Shown: in pieces, positions 1-11,810 of the stretch
Layout of the letters: every line of letters begins with the position of its first letter
Position numbering within the stretch: position 1 is the stretch's first letter
NCBI GenBank assembly: GCA_050084985.1
Contig: JBITNC010000002.1
Location: 15,872,001 to 15,936,000 of the forward strand
Source: Nageia nagi
Lineage: Eukaryota; Pinophyta
Direction: 5' to 3'
DNA: 64,000 nucleotides
Translations under genes and position numbers: made by a program
The notes under the pieces: generated by a model
What the model was told of the DNA's origin: nothing
Databases searched by the model: none
What the model saw: the letters and a program-made list of their open reading frames with translations, nothing else

Positions 1-2
1 CA

Positions 3-185
3 GCATTTCATTCTAGGACTAAACACATACAGCTCAAGTACCATTTCATACGATCAATGTTGGAAGATGGAGAGTTAAAGCTGGAAAAGATACATACTAG
101 CCAAAATCCTGCAGATATGCTAACAAAAGTTGTAACTAGGGAGAAATTGAGAATATGCTCAGTTTCAATTGGTCTTCAAGGATGA
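3..185 (+). pseudogene. Ty1/copia pol C-terminus (end of RNase H), 5' end outside window
   Basis: The frame starting at base 3 reads without a stop to TGA at 183-185. It contains the signatures that end copia polyproteins: SRTKHIQLKYHFIR followed by KIHTSQNPADMLTKVV. This stretch closes the RNase H domain, which degrades the RNA of the RNA:DNA hybrid during reverse transcription. Only about 60 residues are inside the window, so the state of the rest of pol cannot be judged. A purine tract and LTR-like sequence follow within about 90 bp, as expected for the 3' end of a copia element. The family call is firm; the clade is not determined. Confidence 0.85.
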
Positions 186-269
186 CGATGAAGATGAGAA
201 ACAACTAGGTCCAAAGAGGATTCATTGTCCAGCAAATGAAGCAGTGGTGGAGTTGCTACAATCATTCTC

Positions 270-804
270 CAAGTGGGAGATTATTGTGTGTGGAGCATGA
301 TTGTTCAGAAGTTCTTTATTTCAGCCAGATGAATACCCCAGGAATTTTGTACACCCCTCCACACGGGGGCAGCACCCTTAAAGCTAAAAATAGATGTAAA
401 ATCACCTTGTAAAAGTATAGTAATTTCTAGTCAATCTGGGCTGTTCATTAGGCAGATGATTTGATGGTAGAACTTATGTTTAGTTTAGGGTTTTTTTTTT
501 CCCTAAAAGGCAACCCCTCTCTTTGTATGAGGGCATTGTAATAGATGTGCATTCAGTGAGCGAGAAACAGAGACGTGAGACTATGAGAGAAAATAGAGGA
601 TATTACAGTAGATCTGTTGTAGGTTGTATCTCTTCATTTTGCTGGATAATAGAAAGGAAGGACTGGCTGTTTGGGGTGGATGTAGCCCAAATTGGGTGAA
701 CCACATATATCTGTGTCTCTCTTGTTTATGCATTTTTTTTGTTTATATTTTTTGCAATATTTTATGTGTTTCATTGCTCCGTAATATATATAATTTCGTA
801 ACAC
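270..804 (+). repeat. Polypurine tract and probable 3' LTR of the left-edge copia element
   Basis: The sequence AAGTGGGAGA at 271-280 is a typical copia polypurine tract and sits just after the pol stop. The LTR should start at about 281. Its first bases (TTATTGTGTG) suggest a decayed TG terminus. The right border is uncertain: GTAACA near 804 is one candidate, and gypsy sequence begins by about 830. The second LTR lies outside the window, so borders and target site duplication cannot be verified. Confidence 0.55.
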
Positions 805-867
805 ACTTTTCCAATTCAACCACTATTTATTATGAGGGATATAATGAAAAAGGGATTATTATAGCCA

Positions 868-1137
868 ATGGAAAAATCAACCCAAGATGATAATGTTCCT
901 AAGGGAAAATCATATGCCTATTATGCATTTCATCAAAGGAAGGATCATGCTATGAATTTTTGCAAAACATTAGAGGTAGCAATATTGGATCTTATTGCTC
1001 AAGGAAAGTACCAAATTGATAAAACATATACAAATCAAGGACATACAATGCATACAATTTTAGTGGACAAAGAGGTATGTGCAGGATTAAGAAGAGGACA
1101 TCCAAGGCATGCTCCCAATCCAATCACTACAGAATAA
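868..1137 (+). pseudogene. Tat-type gag C-terminal remnant
   Basis: The reading frame holds YYAFHQRKDHAMNFCKTLE and then LIAQGKYQ. This matches the C-terminal gag pattern of Tat elements, in which a C/H-rich segment (CxFH...GH...C..LK) is followed by a hydrophobic stretch and a glycine. The first cysteine appears to be tyrosine here. Gag forms the particle that packages element RNA. The N-terminal gag domain is absent, consistent with 5' truncation. A stop at 1135-1137 separates it from the downstream protease remnant. Confidence 0.6.
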
Positions 1138-1445
1138 GTAAGTATACCACCTGATCCAAAGACATATAGTGTGATAAAGCAATTAAAAACTACTCCTTCA
1201 AAGATTAGTATGTATGATCTTATATTACATTTGAAGCATATAGGGAGATCTTATCTACTTTTCTCAAAAAGGAAGTAGTCCCTATAAATATGTTTGTTGT
1301 TATGTTCTTTGAAAATCTTAGAGCTATTTAAGAATGTGATGCTATCTCTTTTTACAAATATGAAAATCTTAATAAAGAGTTTCTTGATGAATGTTTAGCT
1401 TTATATATTACACCTATAATTGATGGATGGGAAATCAAAAGAACC

Positions 1446-1808
1446 TTGGTAGATAATGCATCAGTTGTTAATGTTTGTTCCTATAAGTTTTTGATTCAAC
1501 TCAAAGAAAAAGGTGTAGAAGTCTCTCCATTAGAAGAAGCTACATTTAGGATTAGGGCATATGATAGCTCATCTAAAAAACTAGTGAGGATAGCCACAAT
1601 TATGGTAACTACAGTAGTAAGGATAATTGTAGCTAAATTCCATGTGGTTGATTCCAAATTATCATATAATGTGTTATTGGGAAGGCCTTGGCTTCATGAT
1701 ATGGATGCAATCCCATCTACAGTACATGGCAGATTAAAGTTTGAATTTGAGGGGGAGGTTCATATAGTGCTTGGTGATCAAGAACCATATGCTTATGTAA
1801 TGCAGTAG
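1446..1808 (+). pseudogene. Gypsy aspartic protease remnant
   Basis: The frame begins LVDNASVVNV, matching the active-site D-(S/G)-G-(A/S) region of retroviral-type aspartic proteases with the glycine lost. It continues to YNVLLGRPWLHDMDAIPST, the conserved C-terminal block of plant gypsy proteases. The enzyme would cleave the Gag-Pol polyprotein. It lies between gag and RT as expected. A stop ends it at 1806-1808, and a frame-broken linker of about 1 kb runs to the RT. Confidence 0.75.
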
Positions 1809-2785
1809 ACTTTGAATAAATTACAATGACTTTTCCTAGATATGAGATTGAGCCCTTAGAACACAATGCACGAGGGGCAAGTATAGAAAAATAGACTCAA
1901 ATTATAGAAATTAGGATGGGTACTTATAGAATTGAGAACTTGGATTTCTTTTCATATATGAAAGATTTAGGATGACCTAAAATTCTATCTATGGAGGGCT
2001 GTTAGTGGCATGCATTTCTGTTAGAGGGCCATCAATGGTGTGAAAATAGTGGAGAGGAAAATAGATCTTGCTTTGTCACATCCATATTTCCTAGTCCTAA
2101 CAAATCCACAATAGTTCAAATGACCACGAACATGGGTAAAATCTTTCCATATCCTTTTGTTCATAAGTATATGATAGAAAATTATAAATACAAAGGGGGA
2201 GGATTAGGAAAGTCTGAACAAGAGCTGCCTTCATTTCCTAATAATTCCAAAGCATAATTAATTAAGAATGGATTGGGAAGTGATATCAATACTAAGCAAG
2301 CCTTGGGTCCTATTAAGTTTATGAAGGAATGTAATTTGATTGACTTATCTGATGATATTGATAGAGACTTGTGGATTGATGATATCATTCCTTTAGAATT
2401 TGACTGATTTAGTATTGATGATGATATTTTAGAATACTTGGGGGCACATTCATAGTTGCCTAAGTCTAATGAAAAGAAGCAAGTGAGTTACATTCTAAAT
2501 GAATATGGTTATTTTGATCAAGAAGTGAATTTCAATGAAGTATTTCAAGTTCATCCATAGGATAATGTTACAGTTGAAATACAAGGATTAGTGGAATTAC
2601 CTTCTCTATTGCAAAATAAAGATGAGATTACCTTTTTATCAGAGGAATTGATGAATGTTAATATCAGAACTACTATTAAACAAATATTGGTGCAAATTGG
2701 AGCAACCCTCCCTATTTCATAACATGAAAGGTAAAAAAATAAATTCATTGAACATCATAAGAATTTTGCTTGTTCTTACAATGAT

Positions 2786-3700
2786 ATGCCTAGTTTAGAT
2801 CCTTTATTTGTTATGCATAATATACCACTTAAAAAGGGAGCTAAGCTAGTTAAACAAAAGCCAAGAAAGATGCATCCTTCAAAAGCTTTGTTAGTCAATA
2901 AAGATATAGAGAAATATTTAAATGTTGATTTTATTAGGCCTACTTATTATTTTGAATGGATGGCTAACATTATTCCTATTACAAAGCCAGTCGGGGAAAT
3001 AAGGGTTTGCACTAATTTTTGGGATATTAATAATGCTTGTTCTAAAGATGATTTTCAATTGAAAAATATTGATATGATTATGGATAGCATAGTTGTTCAT
3101 GGTATATTATCTTTCATGGATGTTTTTTTGGTTACAATCAAATCCTAATCAATCTGGCTGACCAACATAAGACTACCTGTACCACTCCATGGGGAAATTT
3201 TTGTTGGAAGATTATGCCTTTTGGACTAAACAATGTAGGTGCTACTTATCAAAGGGCTATGGTTTCAATGTTTCATGAGCACATTCATAAATCATTTGAG
3301 GTATATATTGATGACATCTTGGTAAAATCCAAATAAGGCCAAGATCATCTAGAGTTGCTTGAGCAAGTATTCTAATTTTTGAAAAGGTACAAACTTAGAC
3401 TTAAACCTTAAAAATGTGCTTTTGGTGTTACTTCTGGAAAGTTGTTGGTTTTCATGATATCTAAAAGAGGAATTGAAGTAGATCCAAATAAAGTAGAGGC
3501 TATCATTAGCATGCCTCCCCCAAAGAATTTAAAATAATTAAGGAGTCTCCAATGAAAGACCAATTTAGTAAGGAGGTTCATTTCTCAACTTGGGGATAAG
3601 TGTATACCTTTCACACATTTACTAAAAAAGGATGTTAAATTTGTAAGGGATGATAAATGTCAACAAGCTTTTGAGGATATTAAATAGTATTTTCTCAACC
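2786..3700 (+). pseudogene. Gypsy reverse transcriptase remnant
   Basis: The first frame (2786-3148) contains the RT fingers: KYLNVDFIRPTYYFEW, then ITKPVGEIRVCTNFWDINNA and SFMDVF, the last covering the first catalytic aspartate. A frameshift near 3140 moves the reading to a frame with CTTPWGNFCWKIMPFGLNN, then YQRAM and YIDDILVKSK, so the catalytic YIDD box is retained at about 3301-3333. Stops follow (for example in place of the residue after KSK). The order and spacing match plant Ty3/gypsy RT. Confidence 0.85.
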
Positions 3701-4100
3701 ACCCAATTTTAGTGCCTATGGACTTCTCCAAACCTACTTATTTGGATATCTCAACTACTTATATGCCTTGGGGGAAATATTATGCCAAAAAGATGATAAA
3801 AGAAAAGAAAGAGCTATCTATTACCTTAGTAAAAATCTCATTGATTATGAGGCTAGGTACACACCAATGGAAAAACTCGATTATGGTATTGTATTTGCTA
3901 CTAAGAAATTAAGACATTATTTGTTGTATTGTACTACATTTATTGTTAGCCCTATAAACCCATTGAAATATCTTATGGCAAAGCAACATTTATTAGGTAG
4001 AGTTGCAAAATGGCTAATATTATTACAAGAATTTAATATTAATATGCTAAAATAGAAGTCAATAAAAGGGTAGGAAATTATAGATTTGATTGTTGAGTTT
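3700..4100 (+). pseudogene. Gypsy RNase H remnant (first, retroviral-type)
   Basis: Across two overlapping frames I read MDFSKPTYLDIS, then YYLSKNLIDYEARYTPMEKL and ATKKLRHYLL, followed by PLKYLMAKQHLLGRVAKWLILLQEF. This is the RNase H-like domain following gypsy RTs. In Tat elements this domain is thought to be reduced in function and backed up by the second RNase H that follows here. Two frames are needed, which shows a frameshift near 3780-3830. Confidence 0.8.
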
Positions 4101-4271
4101 CCTCATAATGATGATGCAATGGTCCATGAAGAATTTCCAGATGAGTATCAAGATGATCCACACTGTCAGCGATGTATAGACTTGTTAGAAGGCCATAAAT
4201 GATGTGGTTTTGATGAGATGACAATCCATGATGAATATGTATGCCTCACGAAAGACAAACCCATTATTTGA

Positions 4272-4620
4272 AAATTATACTTGGATAGATCTAAATGTTT
4301 GTATGGAGCAAGGGATGGCATTGGTTTGGTCTCTCCTATAAATGAGGTAATCCCCATGGCTTTATAACTTAGTTTTGAATGCACAAATAATATGGTAGAG
4401 TATGAAGCATTGATATTGGTTCTATAAGTAGCTATTACATTAAGAATTAAATATTTATAGATTTATGGTGACTCATAGCTTATCATTAACCAAGTACAAG
4501 ATATTTTTGATACAAAATATGAGAAATTGAGGCTTTATAAAGTAGTAGTTAATGATTTATTAGTTTAGTTTGATAAATATACCAAGGAATAATAATAGGT
4601 ATGCAAATGTCATGGCAAGT
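4272..4620 (+). pseudogene. Second, archaeal-type RNase H remnant (Tat-lineage marker)
   Basis: One frame, interrupted by several in-frame stops, reads KLYLDRSK, then GIGLVSP, then FECTNNMVEYEALIL, then YGDS-stop-LIINQVQD. These blocks carry the D, E and D catalytic positions of RNase HI-type enzymes and match the family with TNN.AEYEAL and GDSxL motifs. Having this domain downstream of the normal RNase H is known for Tat elements and separates them from chromoviruses. The in-frame stops show it is dead. Confidence 0.75.
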
Positions 4621-4725
4621 GCAGCTTCTCTTGCACCAATTGATATTGAGGATGAGGACACTATCTTGAAAAGTAGTAAGCTTAGTACTCCTTACATTGA
4701 AGATATGCATGAAATTTAGATTTGT

Positions 4726-6013
4726 TTGATTTCTGAGGAAAATTATTTTCAGTATTGGTACTTTAACATTTACAATTACTTAAAGAATCAAACAATTCCT
4801 TATGATTATGACAAAAATGAAAAGGTTAGATTGAAAAGGACTTCTATTAAGTATGTAATTATTGGTGAGGTGTTATATAAAAGGTATTTTGATGGTGCTT
4901 TACTGAGATGTTTAACACAAAATGAGATAGCTATAGTATTAGAACAGGCTCATGATGGTTTATGTGGAGGTCATTTTCATTCAAAAGCATTATACACTAA
5001 ACTTTTGTGCATTGGATATTATTGGCCCATAATGGAAGAAGATTTTAAAGCTCATGTGAAGACTTGTTTGCCACATCAAAGGCATGCTAATTTGGAAAAA
5101 TAACCTACTCAAGAATTAAATTCCATTTTATCACCATGGCCATTTGTTACTTGGGGTATAGATTTGATTGGGATTATTAATCCACACTCAAGGGAAGGTC
5201 ATAATTTTATCATTATAGCCATAGAATTCAATACAAAATAGGTTGAAGTTATCCCTATGAAATCATTCAGTCAATATAAGATTATTGCATTTTTAGTGGA
5301 AAACATCATTACAAGGTTTAGTGTACCACAAAGATTGATTATGGAAAATGGGCCTAATTGTAAAGGTAAATATATGAAGGCATTTTGTAAAAAGTTTCAC
5401 ATTGTGCAAACATTTTCTTCAGTTTATTATCCTCAAGGTAATGGTTAAGCTAAAGCTTCTAAAAATACAATTAAAAGCATTTTATCAAAAACTTGGGACA
5501 GATATAAGAGAGATTGGTATGAGCAATTTCCATACACATTATGGGCATACATGATAAGTATTAGAATATCCAATGAGGCAACACCATTCTCATTGGTGTA
5601 TGGAGATGAAGTTGTGGTACCATTGGAGTTAGAACTCCCCTCCTTAGGAATTTCATTATAAGGGGATATATCGAATGAAGATGCAAGAAAGATAGGTTAT
5701 AGCAATTAGAATCATTGGATGAGAAGAGATCGAGAGAAATTGAACATCAGAAGGTCTACCATGCAAATCTAAAAAGATTATTTGGAAAGAAATAAAGCCA
5801 AAAGAATTCAAAGTGGGGGATCTAGTACTGAAGGAGAATATCAATAATATAGCTACAAATGATGAAGTAAAAGGGAAATTTGAGCCAAATTGGTTGGGTC
5901 CATTTGTTGTAGTGGACATAGCAAGATCAAGATCCTATAAACTCTCCTTCATAGATGGAAAAGAAGAACCAAATACCTTCAATGTCATTCACCTTAAACG
6001 CTTCTTTGCATAA
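4726..6013 (+). pseudogene. Gypsy integrase remnant
   Basis: The N-terminal zinc-binding part is seen at 4726-5103 as HDGLCGGHFHSKALY with KTCLPHQ, where the second zinc cysteine has become histidine. The catalytic core follows, with GIDLIGIINP for the first aspartate, then RLIMENGPNCKG, in which the usual aspartate of DNG is glutamate, then YYPQGNG. The C-terminal GPF-type module is intact at 5813-6013 (GKFEPNWLGPFVVVD, then FNVIHLKRFFA). Stops at about 5101, 5239 and 5446 break it. The protein would insert cDNA into chromosomes. Confidence 0.85.
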
Positions 6014-7083
6014 AGTTTATGGTTTTGTACCCTACAAAATATTCAAGATCCTACACAAGGTACTTGTATCATAGTATTTTATTTTAGTTTTTCATTGTCT
6101 TATATCATTTCCAAGAAGCTAACGGTGTGTATTACTATCTATGCACCGCTAATGGCATGGATTTCAAAAAAAATGATGATAGTATAATGTCTTCAGACCA
6201 TGGACATAAAATGCAAGGTCATTGATGGCCAACAATATGGTTAGTGAGAGTTCACTCACTTATAAGACAAATCGGTGATGCAACTGTAAGTAAAATGTTA
6301 ACATTAGCTCATCTCTAATGGATGATACAAATTATTATGTATCCACATGGTTTTTGCTTTGAACCATACAAAGCATAATGTCTTTGGGTCATAGACATAA
6401 AATGTATGTCTGTCGATGGCCATAGAAATGACTAGTGAGAGTTCACTCACTCAAAAGATAAATCAATGATGTAGCCATAAGTAGATTGCTAACATTGACT
6501 CATCATCAATGGAAAATGCAACTCATTATGTATCTAAATCATTTTTATGTAGGGTATAGCTAATACCTTTCTATAGGTACCTACATCAAAAATAATGTAG
6601 AGAAACTCATGTCGTCGATGGTGTGCTCACTATTACTATACCATCAATGATGTACATATTCATGATGAATTAGTACAAATAAAGTAACCTCTTATGTTTC
6701 AAAGCATGGGCATGAGTGCATCAGTTTCCTAAGTACCAAACACAACAAAATGGCCAGATCCATGGTTGAATAGTGCAAGGGGAAAAATAGCATACTTCAT
6801 TTCAAAGATTGGTCATGGAACCATAAGACTACCTACTAACAAAGTTCCTTCTAGAGGAGATATATCATAAAGGTTGAAGAAACATAGTTCTTTAGATTTT
6901 TCCTTGGTTGCACCACTCAAGGATCTTTCTTAGGGCATCCAAGCCAAAAGGGGGCAATAAGAGACCCTCATCATCAACATCTTCATCAAAGAATAGTATA
7001 GTAAAGAATTCAAAGTTCTCAAAAAATTTCCTTTGTACTTCTTTTTTGGACATGTAATTTCATTCCTTCAATCACACCTCCAA
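6014..7083 (+). other. Long 3' untranslated region of the Tat element, with 191-bp tandem duplication
   Basis: No coding domain is recognisable between the integrase stop and the polypurine tract. At 6186-6560 two diverged copies of a unit are present, offset by 191 bp. AATGTCTT occurs at 6186 and 6377, and TAGTGAGAGTTCACTCAC at 6242 and 6433. Scattered similar words near 6600-6660 suggest a further decayed copy. Tandem repeats between pol and the 3' LTR are common in Tat elements. Confidence 0.7.
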
Positions 7084-7729
7084 AGAGGGGCAAAATTTAG
7101 ACACCTAAAAATGAATTATTATTTATTAAATAATTAATTTTAGAGCTTCAATGATATTTATTGTAAAAAGGGGTTAAAATATACCCAAGGCAATGTAATC
7201 AATGTAATGGACCATTGTATAATGTAAAAGGTGTCAAATATCAAGAAAGACACCTCAAACTATGTAACATGCAATGATCTCAACAATAAAAGAAGATAAG
7301 GACATTGATATAAATACATATCAAAGGTAATGCAACATCATCATGCAAGGGCATCCAAAATACCAAGAGAGACTTCAACACATGCAATAATACTCTATCC
7401 TACCAACAACGATGTTTTGTAATACCATCTCTACATAGATTTGTTAAACCCTTAAACTCACTCTTGCATATCTTTTATTCCTTTCAATGATCTACTTATT
7501 CCACACAGCCAGCAATGTGTCACCTCTAGGTCGTTAGTGACGTGCATTTGTGTGAATGCGTTGTGGCAATTGATGAATGGTTTTCGTTATTCCATGTTTA
7601 TGTGATTACAATGAAGGTACATTATTTATTATTATCCATTTGATGTCATATTTATGATATATACTTCAATTAAATATTGTAGACAAATAGGGCATCAATT
7701 TATCAATTATACATTATTTTGGGTCTACA
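7084..7729 (+). repeat. Polypurine tract and 3' LTR of the Tat element
   Basis: The tract AAAGAGGGGCAAAA at about 7082-7095 precedes TTTAGACACC at 7096, and the LTR closes with GGGTCTACA at 7721-7729. Tat LTRs often begin TGTAGACACC and end with its complement GTCTACA, so the start here looks like a TG to TT change. The length from 7096 is 634 bp. No 5' LTR is in the window for comparison. Confidence 0.65.
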
Positions 7730-8918
7730 CAAACTCTCTAATGTTGGCATATGATACAAATTACATATTGCATAATTACTTCTCTTTGATTTTGGTGATA
7801 TCATCACAATTTTTCTTGGAACACAACTAGAAGATCTAAAAATGGTGTGATTGTTCATAACAAAGACTAATGATGTTTTGGTAATAAATCTTAAGATGTC
7901 ATAGTAGAGTGTCGAAAGCTTCAACAAGATGTGACAAGAAGAAAATTTTACCAGGGAGGCATTAGAACAAAGTAAGTTAGTCTTGTAGTAGATTTTTGAA
8001 ATATATGAAGGCTCCCAAATTGTTATACGATAAATATGTTTTGATCTTGATTGATTCCTAGATTCATTCCAAATTATCTAGATGTTCTCTTTGTAATTTT
8101 CAATATCGGTTGGTTAGATACATCAATTGGATATGATATTTTAGATATTCTGTTATAGAAGTTATTAATTGTAACAAATTATAGTTAGTGGTAGATATTT
8201 TATAAAAATAGTTCATTTTTTAATACAATAGGTTTTGTACTATAATGTAGATTTTGCTATAAATATATCTCAAATAAATGTATCATCTTTTGCTCCCTTG
8301 GGTCTTCATTGCTACATAGAGTTTGAGCAGGATGGGTTACTCATTTTTTCCCTTTACAATGGAAGATCAATTGTTATACCTCAAATTGAGTATGGATTCT
8401 TTTGCACATTTATTTTAAGACTTGTATTCTAATATTATTAGATGGTTGAGTGTGGTAGATTTTTTTTGTATCCTGGATGGTGGTGGTTGAAGCATTTATG
8501 ACTATTGCACCTATTCTCTTATTGTGTATATATGATCTTGCATGAATTTATGACTATGAGCTAGGTGACCTTCCCATGGTTATGATTTGATCAAATAGAA
8601 GTTTGGGTTGACCCTGTGCTCCACTCTTCTCTTTATTTTAGTATTTTTCATCTCTTTCTTACATTCCCTAATCCTGCTAAATGGCCCTCCAATCCTAATG
8701 CATAAGGTATCATCTTGATAAATTGGTGTGTAAAGCCTTGGTCTTCAATGTGTCTCTATCTATGGGATAGAATCCTTGGAAGATTTATCTCTCTATCTAT
8801 GGGGTGATAATATGTGGACCCATAGTTTCTTGTGTATCCAACTGATGGATTTTCTCTCTTTTCTATGAGGTCTATAGGGAGGAATTTCTACAAGCAAAAA
8901 GTTATTCCTCTAGTAGGC
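7730..8918. other. AT-rich interval with no recognised gene or element
   Basis: Short open frames (for example 8235-8432) have no recognisable motif. I see no LTR termini, PBS or RT signature here. It is probably decayed repeat or the original target sequence. Confidence 0.4.
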
Positions 8919-9048
8919 TGTTGCAAATAAGACTTTAGTTGTTTAGGTATTAGAAATATTTTTTTATAAACTCTTTTCAAGATCCCCATAGCTTTACTTT
9001 AACTTGTTCCATCTACCAAGCTTATTTAAACCCATTAAATCATAGCAG

Positions 9049-9400
9049 CTCTGATATCAAATGTAGTTTTTAAAGAGTTTTAATAATACTTAACATTCAT
9101 AATTCCTAATATAGATTCACATTCCCAAATCTATATTAGTGCAAAATAACATTAAACAACATTAAAATTTATAGATTTGAGATAAGAACATATATTGGAA
9201 CTTAAATAAAATCTTTATTGAGGCTTCAATGGTGATTGACATATTTTCAAACACTTTACATGCAAACTATAGTGCCAAAATGGTGGATCTCATAGATCCA
9301 TACTCCAACATACCTCAATCTACCTAAAACATGAAGGAACACGTGTATTAATATTATGCCAAAGGTATAGAATTATTTTGTACCACCATGTGAGCCTTTA
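9049..9400 (-). repeat. Possible copia LTR/PBS remnant in opposite orientation
   Basis: The minus strand at 9049-9060 reads TGATATCAGAGC, one base away from TGGTATCAGAGC, the initiator-tRNA-Met primer binding site of many plant copia elements. It lies directly next to a TGTAG end at about 9061, which could be the LTR border. The far LTR border cannot be placed. This may explain why the neighbouring 5' LTR at 8919 breaks off. Confidence 0.35.
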
Positions 9401-10105
9401 ATCTGTTGGAACACTTGGGAACCAATGCTAACAACAAGAAGCCCTTTGGTAGGAGATTTTTTTGGCATTTGCAAAGTTTTGTGAGAGTGAATTTATATTG
9501 AAATGGAGACCATTATTGTATGAAAGGGCCTATGTATTATGAAAGGGCCCAGTTTTGTTTGAGGATGCTAGTGATAAAGAATTACTTTTATGCCAGCATA
9601 GCAAATATGATTTGTTGTAATACATTATGATTGCTCCATGATGTGAACTATTTGATGAAGTATCTTATCTGAAGGTTGGATGCAGTTGGATCAAACTTGA
9701 CAAAAGGGTGCGTACTTTTCTTATTGATGATAGATTTTGGAAATAGATTGCATAGGAGTTATATGAAAATTGCAATAGGGTTGTTTGAATGATTCTTATT
9801 GTAGTATTCTTGGAATGAATACATGCATTGTTGATCTTTTTTTATGTGCAATTGTAATAGGAAACAGTGGTGCCATTTTGAGTGGATGTGTAGTAGCAGT
9901 AGCCCATGAATGTTTTTGTGTGTTAGAATACCATATTAATTGATTTTTTGTAATAGATACAACAAACTTTGTTGTTTTTTAATTGTTCAAAGTTTGGTGA
10001 TCAAATTTGGAAGATTGTTGGGTTAGAGATCCTTATGGAGATCTCAAAATTAATTTATTTGTTCTTCTAGTTGCTCTTCATTTGGGTTGATGTTGCTCTA
10101 GTGTA

Positions 10106-10490
10106 ATGGATACCAAAACTAACCTACCAGTTCTAGTATTTGATGGTGAAGATTTTTGTACGTGGAAGATCAAAATGAAGACTTGGTTAACAGGAATGGA
10201 TCTGTGGGATATTGTAGAAAAAGGTTATGCAAAACCTAAAGATTAAAGCATCCTTGAAGGTGAATAGAGATATTTGAAGGAGGAAAAACAAAAAAATTAT
10301 TTAGCACTCATGGCATTGCAGAGAGGTATAAAACAAAAAAATTTCCCTCTTATTAAAAAATTACAGAACATCATTTGATGTTTGGAAAGAATTGAATGCT
10401 AGTTTTGGGAATGAGAATTGTAAGTTATATTGTAATGAGATGAAAAGCAATCTACAAAATTATGAGTTTGTGAATGATGAGTAAACATGA
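10106..10490 (+). pseudogene. Copia gag N-terminal remnant (DUF4219/UBN2 type)
   Basis: The ATG at 10106 opens a frame with VLVFDGEDFCTWKIKMKTWL and then GMDLWDIVEKGYAKP. This is the usual start of plant copia Gag proteins (FDGxNYxxWxxKMxxxL...LWDxVExGY). The frame stops after KPKD at about 10243. A shifted frame holds SFDVWKELNASFGNENC and a KSNLQNYEF-like segment. Downstream to 11455 I find no pol domain. Gag would build the virus-like particle. Confidence 0.75.
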
Positions 10491-11444
10491 ATGTGCAATA
10501 GTTTGTAATGTGATTTATGATGTAAACAATTGTTATTTGCAAAGCCTTGGTGAGAAAGTTGCTTTGAAGGAAACCTTGAAAATTGGAATTTGTGCATTTG
10601 GTGTAAGCTTAAATTTTGAAAAGAATGCAAAGTTGAAATCTTATTTGCATGGAAAATAATATTTGAAAATTGAAAAGATGCAACTTGTTGAAGATTGTGA
10701 GAAAAATATTATGATTGCAAATATTATTTTGCAATGTAGTTTTGTTGATGAATGTGAAGGTTGGATGAAGTTGTTGAAAAGGATATTCATGGCTGAACAT
10801 GATGTTTGTAAATTGTAAAATGTGGGTGAGTGTCTTAAAGCTGAATTTTGTATGTACATTGGCATTTTTAATTAGAATTTTGAGTGTTATTGGAGGATAT
10901 TATTTTATCTTTGCCAATGTTTAATGAGGAATGTTTCTTAAATAATGATGAGTTTATGGGAAACCATATGTTGGTTATACAATGCATGAATAATATAGAT
11001 TTTTTGATTGAAGAATCACTTTTGATGATTGGTTATGTGATTAGCCAATGCTTGGGATTATTTTGCTTGATAGTTTGTGTGAAGATTTATGCAATTATGA
11101 TTTGGATGAGTGAGCTGAAGCAAAGTAATTAGCATGATGATGTGTGGATCAACATTAGTGATCCAAAAATTGGCTGGAATAATTTTGTTGCAAATGAGTT
11201 TTTTGACAAAAATTATGAGTTTTGTGATGCAAGGGAGTGTATTCTCCAATGGTACCATTATTTGTGAAGTTTTATTTGTAGGAAAAAATAAAGAATTTTA
11301 TGATCCCATTTGAAGAACGGAAGTGTGAAGAATTTCAACTCAAACTTTTTAAACTTGATAGTTTCTTGCTATTGAATTGGAAGAAGAGAAAAAGGAGACA
11401 TATCCAATTTGTGATGCTTCCAATAACTCCTTATTGAAAGCATC

Positions 11445-11810
11445 ACGAGGGAGAATGTAAGAACAAAGACTTTAGGTGTTTAGGTGTTAGGAAATATTTT
11501 AATATTTCATATTTTGTAATTGAATACATTCCAAATGTCTCAAATGTGTGGAGAGTAGTTTTATTAGTTTTTAGAAGTTTCATTCGAGAGGTTTCTATTC
11601 AATTTTGTAATACAAGTGTAAATAAGAGATGTTGATGTAGTGTGAGATAGGATGGAGTAGAGTGGAAAATATTGGAGCATGAATTGTATTGGATCTATGA
11701 GATCCATACCTATTGTAGCATAAGGATTTCAGTAAAACAATGTTGTAATGTATCTCTTCATTAAGTTCTTGAATAAATCTTCTTTTTAGATCTATTCTCA
11801 TGTTATTGCA
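11445..11810 (+). repeat. Polypurine tract and 3' LTR of the copia-type remnant
   Basis: CACGAGGGAGAA at 11444-11455 acts as polypurine tract, and TGTAAGAACAAAGACTTTAG opens the LTR at 11456. A plausible end is TGTTATTGCA at 11801-11810, after a polyadenylation-like TTGAATAAATC. The head of the LTR is also found at 8919. Confidence 0.5.

Larger units (their letters stand above)
830..7729 (+). mobile_element. Decayed Tat-lineage Ty3/gypsy retrotransposon, 5' truncated
   Basis: Domains follow the gypsy order: gag, protease, reverse transcriptase, RNase H, a second RNase H, integrase, long 3' untranslated region, 3' LTR. The extra archaeal-type RNase H downstream of the normal one is the mark of the Tat lineage of plant Ty3/gypsy elements. 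Stops and frameshifts break every domain, so it cannot move by itself. No 5' LTR is visible, because the copia 3' LTR abuts the gag remnant; the missing half may lie left of the window. Confidence 0.85.
8919..11810 (+). mobile_element. Degenerate copia-type element: gag relic with 3' LTR and a scrap of 5' LTR
   Basis: A copia gag start (10106) and a PPT/LTR junction (about 11450) define the element. The first 45-50 bp of the 3' LTR are repeated at 8919-8968 (AAGACTTTAG, TTTAGGT and GAAATATTTT shared in the same order), after which the 5' copy diverges abruptly, as if broken or replaced. No protease, integrase or RT was found between the gag relic and the 3' LTR, so this is either a gag-only derivative or an internally deleted copy. 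Confidence 0.5.

Noticed and set aside
3301-5448. Possibility that the first gypsy element is functional
   Set aside because: Stops in RT, both RNase H domains and integrase, plus changed catalytic or zinc residues, rule this out.
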